Assembly (NCBI GenBank): GCA_021735285.1
Contig: JAIPHI010000070.1
Coordinates: 1-12,644 of the forward strand
Length of the DNA: 12,644 nucleotides
DNA from: Fidelibacterota bacterium
GTDB lineage: Bacteria; Fidelibacterota; UBA2242; JAFGTP01
Reading direction: 5' to 3'
A program made the translations under genes and the position numbers. Shown here one piece after another: positions 1-5,501 of the stretch. Numbering within the stretch: the stretch's first letter is position 1; the number at the start of each line of letters is the position of its first letter. Below the pieces are notes generated by a model. The model saw only the letters and a program-made list of their open reading frames with translations. It had not been told where the DNA came from and did no database searches.

Positions 1-550
1 CCCAGGCTGAAAATTTTTCAATGTCGTGTTCTAATCTCATGAAACTACTTAAAGTTGCATAGCCGCCACCACTTACTCCAATAACGAATATTTTTGAAGT
101 ATCTACATTTGAGTTCTCTACTGCAAAACTAATAGCATCCTCAATATCAGAAAGCGCAAATTTACTGCAGCAAGCTTTCTTTGTCCAATTGGGTCCTCTA
201 AAATTCGGATGGATATAATTCAAATTTTTCAATTTACATAATTCTGCTAATTCGTCGCGCTGTTTATAATCGCCACTCCATGTATGTAAACTAACAATTA
301 AGGGTCGTTTTTGATTTGCATCCGATTTGAAGAAATATGCCTTTTGGATATTATTATCAATGCTGGATTTAATTTTAACTAATTTAAAATCTTCATCCCA
401 TCCATTATCTTCAACTTTACTGTCATTGTGAACTAAACACTTTTGGATTGAAGTCCAGGTAGATTGGCTTTGCCTAAGTAAAATTCCTGATATCATCCCT
501 ATAAAAAACACTAATAAATAACCTATGGATATTATGATATTTTTCTTCAT
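1..550 (-). CDS. Alpha/beta hydrolase (prolyl-oligopeptidase-like), N-terminally anchored; 3' end outside the window
   Basis: Reading the minus strand from an ATG at 548-550 gives 183 residues with no stop before the window edge, so the C-terminal part is missing. AGAAAGG lies about 7 bases before the ATG and supports this start. Residues 4-24 form a hydrophobic segment after two lysines, which suggests a signal anchor or signal peptide and a role at or outside the membrane; no lipobox is evident. Residues 84-95 (LIVSLHTWSGDY) fit the first core strand and oxyanion region of alpha/beta hydrolases, and residues 155-163 (FVIGVSGGG) fit the nucleophile elbow, with Ser160 as probable catalytic serine. 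The acid and histidine of the triad would lie beyond the edge. By family this is a serine esterase or peptidase of the S9-like type. Substrate cannot be told. No partner gene is visible in this direction. Confidence 0.8.
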   Translation of the reverse strand, partial: MKKNIIISIGYLLVFFIGMISGILLRQSQSTWTSIQKCLVHNDSKVEDNGWDEDFKLVKIKSSIDNNIQKAYFFKSDANQKRPLIVSLHTWSGDYKQRDELAELCKLKNLNYIHPNFRGPNWTKKACCSKFALSDIEDAISFAVENSNVDTSKIFVIGVSGGGYATLSSFMRLEHDIEKFSAW

Positions 551-669
551 TTAAAAACCTTTCTAAAATTTATGTTATATTTCTTTTATGTGGTAAATCG
601 TATATCCTTTTAGTTAGAATATATGTATTTTTAAAATATACTCTAGTGAGCAAAAACTAAATCTGATCG

Positions 670-925
670 TCAGCGAATAAATTTACCCTGATCATCTTTA
701 ATTTCAAAAAGTCTACTACAAAGATATCCGAATTTTTATAAATGAATTTCGATAGGAAGGCCCGCTTTCTAAATTATTATAAGTGGTAAAACCAGTTATA
801 TTGAAGTATATCTATATTATTTTGTGGAGTCCTTTGAATTTTTTGGGGTTAAGTAGAAAATATAAATTACTTGTAGTTGAGGAACTTTATTTATTTCAGA
901 TATAAAATATTTGGGATATAAGACA
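670..925 (-). pseudogene. Possible decayed gene remnant (weak)
   Basis: Minus-strand translation gives three protein-like pieces in different frames. The last ends at a TGA at 670-672 with the tail LFEIKDDQGKFIR. A second piece between about 711 and 810 includes TTYNNLESGPSYRNSFIKI. A third between about 816 and 925 includes SEINKVPQLQVIYIFYL. No single frame is open throughout and no start codon or family motif is recognisable. The pieces run in the same direction as the downstream hydrolase. This could be a gene eroded by frameshifts, or chance translation of AT-rich DNA. Confidence 0.2.
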
Positions 926-984
926 ACTAGAGAAAGTTATTCCATAACCTTAAGTTTGTTATTAATTTTATAATTTTTGAAAAA

Positions 985-1017
985 AATAACGAAAAAAGCT
1001 AAAGTTTTTCAGTTATT
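985..1017. repeat. AT-rich inverted repeat upstream of the kinase
   Basis: AATAAC followed by GAAAAA (985-996) pairs with TTTTTC, one bulged A, and GTTATT (1005-1017) around an 8-base loop. On the minus strand the hairpin is followed by a run of T, as in an intrinsic terminator, but no minus-strand gene lies just upstream of it. It could also form in the 5' leader of the kinase transcript if transcription starts further upstream. Confidence 0.35.
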
Positions 1018-1088
1018 TGCCGACCATAATTATGGATATTGAAAATAAATTGAGTTCAAGAGTGAGATTTAAAGGATATCTACGTAAT

Positions 1089-1094
1089 TATAAT
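1089..1094 (+). promoter_or_regulatory. Candidate -10 box for the hybrid kinase
   Basis: A perfect TATAAT lies 34 bases before the kinase ATG. No convincing -35 hexamer is found 16-18 bases upstream, so this is a weak prediction in AT-rich DNA. Confidence 0.3.
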
Positions 1095-1128
1095 GAAACT
1101 TTAAATTAATTTTAAAGATTGATTAAAA

Positions 1129-3168
1129 ATGAGAGATCCTATGGATACAATTGCCACTTCACAGAATTTGGAAGAGAAAATCAAGCGGCTTAAACAAAAA
1201 AATCAGCAATTAAAAATAAAAAATAAAAGAATTTCAAAAGAGTATAAAGCCCTTAAAACAGCTTTAAATTCTTTGTCGGATGCTGTTATCATAACTGATC
1301 CGGAAGGCCAAATAAAGGAGATGAATTCTGTAGCAGATAATCTTACTACTATTAGTATTAAGGATGCACAGGGAAAATTAATTCAAGAGGTCTTTGATTT
1401 TGTTGATTCGAGCACAATTAAAAAAATTGACAATCTAACTGATTTGGTTTTACGCAAAAGTATGCGTCTAACTGAAAAACAGTTAACAATTTTGAACAAT
1501 GGTAACAGCTTTAGGATGGCAGATGCCAGTTCTCTCATAAAAAATAAACAGGGAACTATTACAGGTATAGTTTTTATTTTCAAAGATGCTAATCATCAAA
1601 ATAGAATACAAAAAAGATTACAAGAAAATAGACAACGCTTAAAAAAGATGTTTGAAGCAGCGGAGGATGGTATAATTGTAAGTAATCTGAATAGTAAGAT
1701 CATTGAAGCCAATAAGGCTGCTGCTCAAATGGTAGGACTTCAGAATGAAGAGGAGTTGATTGGAAGGAGTGTCTTTGATTTTGTCTGTGCCGAGGATAAA
1801 GAGACCGCCAGAAAATTAACACAAGAAACCATTGAGCAGGGGCAGGTTCAGGAACATAGAGAGTTTAGGGCTATAACGAAACAAGGTGAAGTCATATTTA
1901 CTCATACAAGCGCCGGATTATTACTGGATGAAAATGATCGGCCTTCGGGAGTGATTAACATAGTTAGAGATGTTACTGACCGTAAAAAGGCTGAAGAGGA
2001 AAATCAAAAACTACAGGAACAGCTTCTTCAATCCCAGAAACTCAAATCGATTGGTACTCTGGCCAGTGGAGTGGCCCATGACTTCAATAATATTTTAACT
2101 GTTATCCTTGGGGTTACGCAGCTGGGAATGAATCAAATCACAGAATCCAACTCGATTTATTCCAGCCTTGAAAGCATCTATGAAGCTGCTGAGAGAGCGT
2201 CTAAATTAACTGAACAATTACTGCTATTCAGCCGTAAGAAAGAGATGGAATTTAAAATTATAAATCTAAATAATGTTGTATCCAGGTTAGAAAAGATGTT
2301 GGATAGATTAATTGGCGAAGATATTACTATGTATAACAATTTTGCAAATGATCTCTGGAAGGTCAAAGCAGATGAGAATCAAATTGAACAGGTTATTACT
2401 AATTTGGTTGTGAATGCCCGGGATGCTATGCCTCAGGGCGGTGATCTAACGGTCAGTACCCAAAATGTAATTATCGATGAAGAAAAAGCTAAGACAATTC
2501 CTGATATTAAACCCGGTCAATATGTGCGACTTTATATAGAAGATAATGGGGAGGGCATGGACAAAAGTGTTCAGGAGAAGATCTTCGATCCCTTCTTTAC
2601 AACTAAAGGAAGGTCGCAAGGTACCGGAATGGGGCTCTCTGTGGCGCATGGAATTATCAAAAAACATGATGGTTTGATAAATGTTTATAGCGAACCCGGG
2701 GAAGGGACTATTTTTAAAATTTATTTACCGGCTCAGAAAAACGCTGTCGAAAGTGATGAAAAAGCAAATTCCGAAAATCTCGCTGAGTACAAAGGCCAGG
2801 GAGAGATTGTTTTAGTTGTAGAAGATGACAAGCCAGTTCTAGAATACCTGGAGAATATGCTAACCAATTATAATTATAAGTTCTACAGTACACAAAGTGG
2901 GGAGGAAGCTTTCAAGGTCTTTGAAAATAAAAAAGATGAAATCGACCTTTTGATTAGTGATGTGATAATGAATGGCATTAGTGGCATTGAATTAGCGAAC
3001 AAAATAAAAGCACATAAAGAGGATGTAAAGGTGATTTTGAGTAGTGGCTATTCCGGAAAAAAGGTCGCACCCTCCAATATTCGGGATAAAGGTTACAAAT
3101 TTATTCAGAAACCCTATGACATTAAAAAGTTGCTGAAATTGATCCGGCATTCCATTGAAGAAGAATGA
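1129..3168 (+). CDS. Hybrid sensor histidine kinase with two PAS domains and a C-terminal receiver
   Basis: The 679-residue protein has no membrane segment, so it should sense a cytoplasmic signal. Order of parts: basic coiled coil (about 12-45), PAS 1 (about 46-155), PAS 2 (about 170-285), second coiled coil (285-305), HisKA dimerisation domain with phosphoacceptor His317 in GVAHDFNN, HATPase domain with N box Asn425/Asn429, G1 DNGEGMD (472-478), F box (486-490) and G2 GTGMGLS (498-504), then a receiver domain (about 560-675) with acidic Asp566/Asp567, phosphoacceptor Asp611, Ser638 and Lys661. All key residues are present. The kinase would autophosphorylate His317 and pass phosphate to its own Asp611, and possibly on to another protein. 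The first ATG has no clear ribosome site; the ATG at 1141 (Met5) is an equally plausible start. It stands alone, with no response regulator next to it. The nearest separate receiver is 2 kb downstream, heading the hydrogenase operon; a partnership is only conjecture. Confidence 0.93.
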   Translation: MRDPMDTIATSQNLEEKIKRLKQKNQQLKIKNKRISKEYKALKTALNSLSDAVIITDPEGQIKEMNSVADNLTTISIKDAQGKLIQEVFDFVDSSTIKKIDNLTDLVLRKSMRLTEKQLTILNNGNSFRMADASSLIKNKQGTITGIVFIFKDANHQNRIQKRLQENRQRLKKMFEAAEDGIIVSNLNSKIIEANKAAAQMVGLQNEEELIGRSVFDFVCAEDKETARKLTQETIEQGQVQEHREFRAITKQGEVIFTHTSAGLLLDENDRPSGVINIVRDVTDRKKAEEENQKLQEQLLQSQKLKSIGTLASGVAHDFNNILTVILGVTQLGMNQITESNSIYSSLESIYEAAERASKLTEQLLLFSRKKEMEFKIINLNNVVSRLEKMLDRLIGEDITMYNNFANDLWKVKADENQIEQVITNLVVNARDAMPQGGDLTVSTQNVIIDEEKAKTIPDIKPGQYVRLYIEDNGEGMDKSVQEKIFDPFFTTKGRSQGTGMGLSVAHGIIKKHDGLINVYSEPGEGTIFKIYLPAQKNAVESDEKANSENLAEYKGQGEIVLVVEDDKPVLEYLENMLTNYNYKFYSTQSGEEAFKVFENKKDEIDLLISDVIMNGISGIELANKIKAHKEDVKVILSSGYSGKKVAPSNIRDKGYKFIQKPYDIKKLLKLIRHSIEEE

Positions 3169-3259
3169 CAATAAATTTGTAGATTGGTTGTATTAAAAAT
3201 TCTATTCATAATAATTCCCTGCAAAATAGAGGCGATGATCATGGTAAGGGTTAAAACAA

Positions 3260-3601
3260 TTATGCTGAATGCCCCATGCGTAGTATTAAAGTCTTAATTC
3301 TTATTTCATTACTAATATTAAGATTTTCGAATTTAAGACCTGCCAGATAATGTTTATTTTCTGTTTTTTGACACCATATTGTTCTGGCTTCGATTTCTAT
3401 ATCCTTTTCCTCTGTGAAATCATCCCCTGTTAGAACTATTTTTAAATTGAAATTCTTATCAGGAGTTAAGGGCTCTTTACAAATAATTCCCATACCTTTA
3501 GATGAAATATTTCGAATTGAGCCCAGAGATTGATTCGATTTACTATCTACAATTCGCAAAGATTTTGAAATGTGCCACCGCTTATATTTGCGGTTCTTCA
3601 T
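3260..3601 (-). CDS. PilZ domain protein, predicted c-di-GMP receptor
   Basis: A 113-residue single-domain protein. With the ATG at 3601 the sequence AGAAGGG lies 8 bases upstream, whereas the GTG at 3610 would overlap that ribosome site, so ATG 3601 is preferred. The start holds the RxxxR motif (RKYKR, residues 4-8) and residues 31-36 hold NISSKG, matching the (D/N)xSxxG motif; together these form the c-di-GMP binding surface in PilZ domains. The rest is predicted beta barrel with a short C-terminal helix. It has no signal peptide and no fused output domain, so it probably acts as a cytoplasmic adaptor that changes a partner after binding c-di-GMP. It converges with the kinase gene across 91 bases that show no clear terminator. 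The target process cannot be told from the neighbours. Confidence 0.85.
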   Translation of the reverse strand: MKNRKYKRWHISKSLRIVDSKSNQSLGSIRNISSKGMGIICKEPLTPDKNFNLKIVLTGDDFTEEKDIEIEARTIWCQKTENKHYLAGLKFENLNISNEIRIKTLILRMGHSA

Positions 3602-3641
3602 AATATGCACCCTTCTTTTATTTGTGCTAATTTAAAGCCTA

Positions 3642-3647
3642 ATTATA
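3642..3647 (-). promoter_or_regulatory. Candidate -10 box for the PilZ gene
   Basis: TATAAT on the minus strand lies about 40 bases before the preferred ATG. The -35 region has no good match, so confidence is low. Confidence 0.3.
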
Positions 3648-3859
3648 ATTTTTGCAAATGTTTATTAGTCGTTGTCGTTGCTCACAAATAGATATTGATG
3701 GATATTTTTACTGATATTTCGGAGTTATTAGTTTATCGAGACTTACAGGCTTGAACTATTCTAAACAACATATAAACAATTGGAATATCAACAAAATAAA
3801 AAATCATAATAAACTGGTAATATTGCAGACCCGAAATTTTTCAGAGAAATATCTCCAAT

Positions 3860-3880
3860 CTCAAAAATATCATTTTTGAG
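3860..3880. repeat. Perfect inverted repeat, 9-bp arms
   Basis: CTCAAAAAT (3860-3868) and ATTTTTGAG (3872-3880) are exact reverse complements around a 3-base spacer. There is no T run after it on either strand, so it does not look like an intrinsic terminator; a protein-binding site or an RNA hairpin is possible. Confidence 0.5.
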
Positions 3881-3998
3881 CAAACTAAAGAGCGAGTAAT
3901 CTAGATATGTTAGAATTATATTACGGAATACTAATTGAAAATAGGACCTTTATATATATACCCCGGCCCTAATAATTTTTCGAATAAGCAATAAATGG

Positions 3999-4032
3999 TT
4001 TCTTAACGCCCCACGATTAAATTTTCTTAACG
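3999..4032 (+). repeat. Direct repeat TTTCTTAACG, two copies
   Basis: TTTCTTAACG occurs at 3999-4008 and again at 4023-4032, 24 bases apart start to start. CGCCC (4007-4011) and GGGCG (4046-4050) flank the second copy as short inverted arms. Such spacing could suit a dimeric regulator, but no adjacent gene starts here. Confidence 0.35.
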
Positions 4033-4187
4033 TAAATTTTCTGATGGGCGAAAAAATACTATACTGATTTTCAATACAGAGACCTTACCTTTAATATTGT
4101 ATCATCAGTAAAATCATATTAATTAGAGGTATAAACAATATTCGGTTATATTTTATAAAAATACATCCGGAGATTTATTAACAATTT

Positions 4188-4215
4188 AAACCAACTGCGA
4201 AAGATTGGTTTTTAA
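4188..4215 (+). terminator. Terminator-like hairpin with no assigned gene
   Basis: AAACCAA (4188-4194) pairs with TTGGTTT (4205-4211) around a 10-base loop, with a plus-strand T run (4209-4213) directly at the end of the stem. No plus-strand gene precedes it, so it would close an unrecognised transcript or be coincidental. Confidence 0.35.
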
Positions 4216-4376
4216 TCAAATAATCCCTCGCGGCTTGTCCTCGAAGGCGTTCATTAAAAATTTTGGTAATCACTATAATTAAACACTTTGATTAATATTC
4301 AAATAAAGGGCTTTATAAGGTAAATGGGAGTAGAAGGGCAAGGCATTAGGAGAGGATAAATAAGATTAAAACATTT

Positions 4377-4418
4377 AAATAAAAACAAGGCCCTCCATCG
4401 GATCAGAAGGGCCTTGTT
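4377..4418 (-). terminator. Rho-independent terminator of the Nfu-type gene
   Basis: AACAAGGCCCT (4384-4394) and AGGGCCTTGTT (4408-4418) form an 11-bp perfect stem with a 13-base loop. On the minus strand the stem is followed by TTTTTATTT. It lies 24 bases past the stop of the minus-strand gene at 4443-4670, the expected place. Confidence 0.9.
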
Positions 4419-4442
4419 ATAAATTGGGTAATAAATATGAAA

Positions 4443-4670
4443 TTAGTTTACTTGTTCGACTTTTTTAACTTCGGGTAATTCGTTTTTTAAGGCTCGTTCA
4501 ATGCCCATCTTCAGAGTCATTGTAGCCATTGGACAGCCGCCGCAAGCCCCGGTAAGACGAACCTTGACTGTGCCTGAATCATTTACTTCCACAAGTTCCA
4601 CATCGCCCCCATCAGCCTGCAGGCCTGGTCTGACTTTATCGAGTATTTCTTGTACTTTATTTCTATCCAT
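4443..4670 (-). CDS. NifU C-terminal-domain (Nfu-type) Fe-S cluster scaffold/carrier protein
   Basis: The 75-residue protein is a single NifU C-terminal domain, the usual length for stand-alone small Nfu proteins. It has the family features: an N-terminal helix with VRPGLQADGGDVEL (residues 13-26) and the CxxC motif in GACGGCPMA (Cys43 and Cys46), which in known members binds a [4Fe-4S] cluster between two subunits and delivers it to target enzymes. AAGGAG ends 8 bases before the ATG. It is transcribed away from the hydrogenase operon, with 447 bases between the two starts, and is followed by a strong terminator, so it is probably monocistronic. The neighbouring hydrogenase subunits together need many Fe-S clusters, so supply to them is possible, but Nfu proteins are general carriers and the link is inferred from position only. 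Confidence 0.92.
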   Translation of the reverse strand: MDRNKVQEILDKVRPGLQADGGDVELVEVNDSGTVKVRLTGACGGCPMATMTLKMGIERALKNELPEVKKVEQVN

Positions 4671-4845
4671 TGTGTTTACTCCTTATTTGGTTTCAAACTA
4701 AAAGTCTTTTTACTTTATCATACATTTTGAGTTTAAGCATTATTAATTAGAATTCAAAAAGAAGAAATAGTTACACTTTCCCGGAAGCTAGAAGTGCTTT
4801 ATATTTAATAATTGGGCGGAAGTGGAAAATTGTGTTTCTGATATT

Positions 4846-4869
4846 ATATGAGGCAAATATGCCTGATAT
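4846..4869. repeat. Inverted repeat upstream of the hydrogenase operon
   Basis: ATATGAGGCA (4846-4855) and TGCCTGATAT (4860-4869) are reverse complements except for one G-G pair, around a 4-base spacer. It may be an operator or an RNA hairpin. ATTTTTAAAAA follows on the plus strand, which is not a clean terminator tail. Confidence 0.4.
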
Positions 4870-4989
4870 TTTTAAAAATGTTGTCAATTCCATTGATTGG
4901 AAAAACTAGAATAAAAAGATGTACATTGGTAAAAAATAGTACTACTTTTTTGTACTGAAGTGGATACTGGTCTAATTGGTTAGATAGCA

Positions 4990-5007
4990 TTGTGAAAAAT
5001 ATCACAG
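4990..5007. promoter_or_regulatory. Rex-like or CRP/FNR-like operator
   Basis: TTGTGAAAAATATCACAG contains TGTGA-N6-TCACA, a perfect half-site pair of the CRP/FNR type. It also matches the Rex consensus TTGTGAA-N4-TTCACAA at all but two positions. It lies 111 bases before the first gene of the hydrogenase operon and 8 bases before a possible -35 element (TTGTAA, 5016). Rex senses the NADH/NAD+ ratio and in several anaerobes represses fermentation and hydrogenase genes, which fits an NADH-linked hydrogenase. The regulator itself is not in the window, so Rex or a CRP/FNR member cannot be decided here. Confidence 0.5.
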
Positions 5008-5117
5008 TGTGTAAATTGTAACAGTGTTTTATATGATTTGATTATAGTTAGTGCCCTTTATAACTTCCGTGATTTAAAAATGGAAGTGAAAATAAGATTT
5101 TAAAAAGGAGAACTTAT

Positions 5118-5489
5118 ATGACAAGAATTTTAATCGTAGATGATGATTACGATTTCGTCTCTGGCGTTAAAACTGTCTTAGAAAGTGCGAATTATGATGT
5201 CACTTCTGCTTATTCTCGAGAAGAAGGGATGAAATTATTTGAGCAAGAGGAGCCAGATTTGATCATCCTGGATGTGATGATGGATGAACCGGATGATGGC
5301 TTTACAATGGCGCAAGATTTAAAAAGAAAACACGCTAAAGCTTCTATTTTGATGCTATCTAGTGTGGGGCAGGTAACCGGCCTGGAATTTGATAAAGATG
5401 ACGAGATGGTACCGGTCGATGCTTTCGAAGAGAAGCCAATTATGCCTGACAAATTGCTCAAAATTGTAAAAGATTTGCTTAAAAATTAA
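5118..5489 (+). CDS. Stand-alone receiver-domain (CheY-like) response regulator, first gene of the hydrogenase operon
   Basis: The 123-residue protein is one receiver domain and nothing else. Residues 8-10 (DDD) form the metal-binding acidic pocket, Asp52 in LIILDVMM is the phosphoacceptor, Ser81/Ser82 takes the conserved Thr/Ser place, and Lys106-Pro107 is the conserved Lys-Pro pair. A loop rich in acidic residues (EPDDG, 57-61) follows the phosphoacceptor. There is no DNA-binding or enzymatic output domain, so it must act by contacting another protein or as a phosphorelay intermediate. AAGGAG lies 7 bases before the ATG. The stop is 12 bases before the NuoEF start, so co-transcription with the hydrogenase is very likely. 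No kinase is in the operon; the hybrid kinase at 1129-3168 is the nearest candidate partner but is unproven. Receiver genes beside hydrogenase operons occur in other anaerobes, to my recollection. Confidence 0.9.
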   Translation: MTRILIVDDDYDFVSGVKTVLESANYDVTSAYSREEGMKLFEQEEPDLIILDVMMDEPDDGFTMAQDLKRKHAKASILMLSSVGQVTGLEFDKDDEMVPVDAFEEKPIMPDKLLKIVKDLLKN

Positions 5490-5501
5490 GAAGGAGGACT
5501 A

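Larger units (their letters stand above)
551..1128. other. AT-rich gap between divergent hydrolase and kinase genes
   Basis: No intact gene of reasonable size is visible. The left part must hold the promoter of the minus-strand hydrolase and the right part that of the kinase. On the minus strand, short frames between about 925 and 670 read like protein but are broken by stops and frame changes (separate entry). A near-perfect AT-rich inverted repeat sits at 985-1017 (separate entry). A 25-codon plus-strand frame at 1032-1109 has no ribosome site and is not accepted. Confidence 0.6.
3611..4376. other. Long AT-rich gap without a recognisable gene
   Basis: No frame of convincing length or composition is seen on either strand. 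The stretch holds a perfect 9-bp inverted repeat (3860-3880), a 10-base direct repeat (3999-4008 and 4023-4032), a terminator-like hairpin (4188-4215) and a GC-richer island (4216-4256). A purine-rich segment around 4320-4365 encodes nothing recognisable. The gap separates the PilZ gene from the terminator of the Nfu gene. It may be decayed sequence or hold an untranslated RNA. Confidence 0.55.
4671..5117. promoter_or_regulatory. Divergent regulatory region between the Nfu gene and the hydrogenase operon
   Basis: These 447 bases separate two divergent starts and contain no credible gene. They hold several palindromes: 4846-4869, TTCCA/TGGAA at 4888-4902, AGTAC/GTACT at 4938-4956, the Rex/CRP-like site at 4990-5007, and ACTTCC/GGAAGT at 5063-5087. 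A minus-strand TATGAT at 4717-4722 could be the Nfu -10 box. For the operon, TATAAC at 5059-5064 is the best -10 match, with no clear -35; TTGTAA (5016) with GATTAT (5040) is an alternative. Confidence 0.5.

Noticed and set aside
1032..1109. 25-codon plus-strand frame ahead of the kinase
   Set aside because: No Shine-Dalgarno sequence, AT-rich composition and no recognisable motif.
3907..3972. 21-codon plus-strand frame in the long gap
   Set aside because: No ribosome site, low complexity and stop soon after; likely chance.
4671..5117. Sigma-54 promoter for the hydrogenase operon
   Set aside because: No TGGCAC-N5-TTGC-type element was found in the leader.
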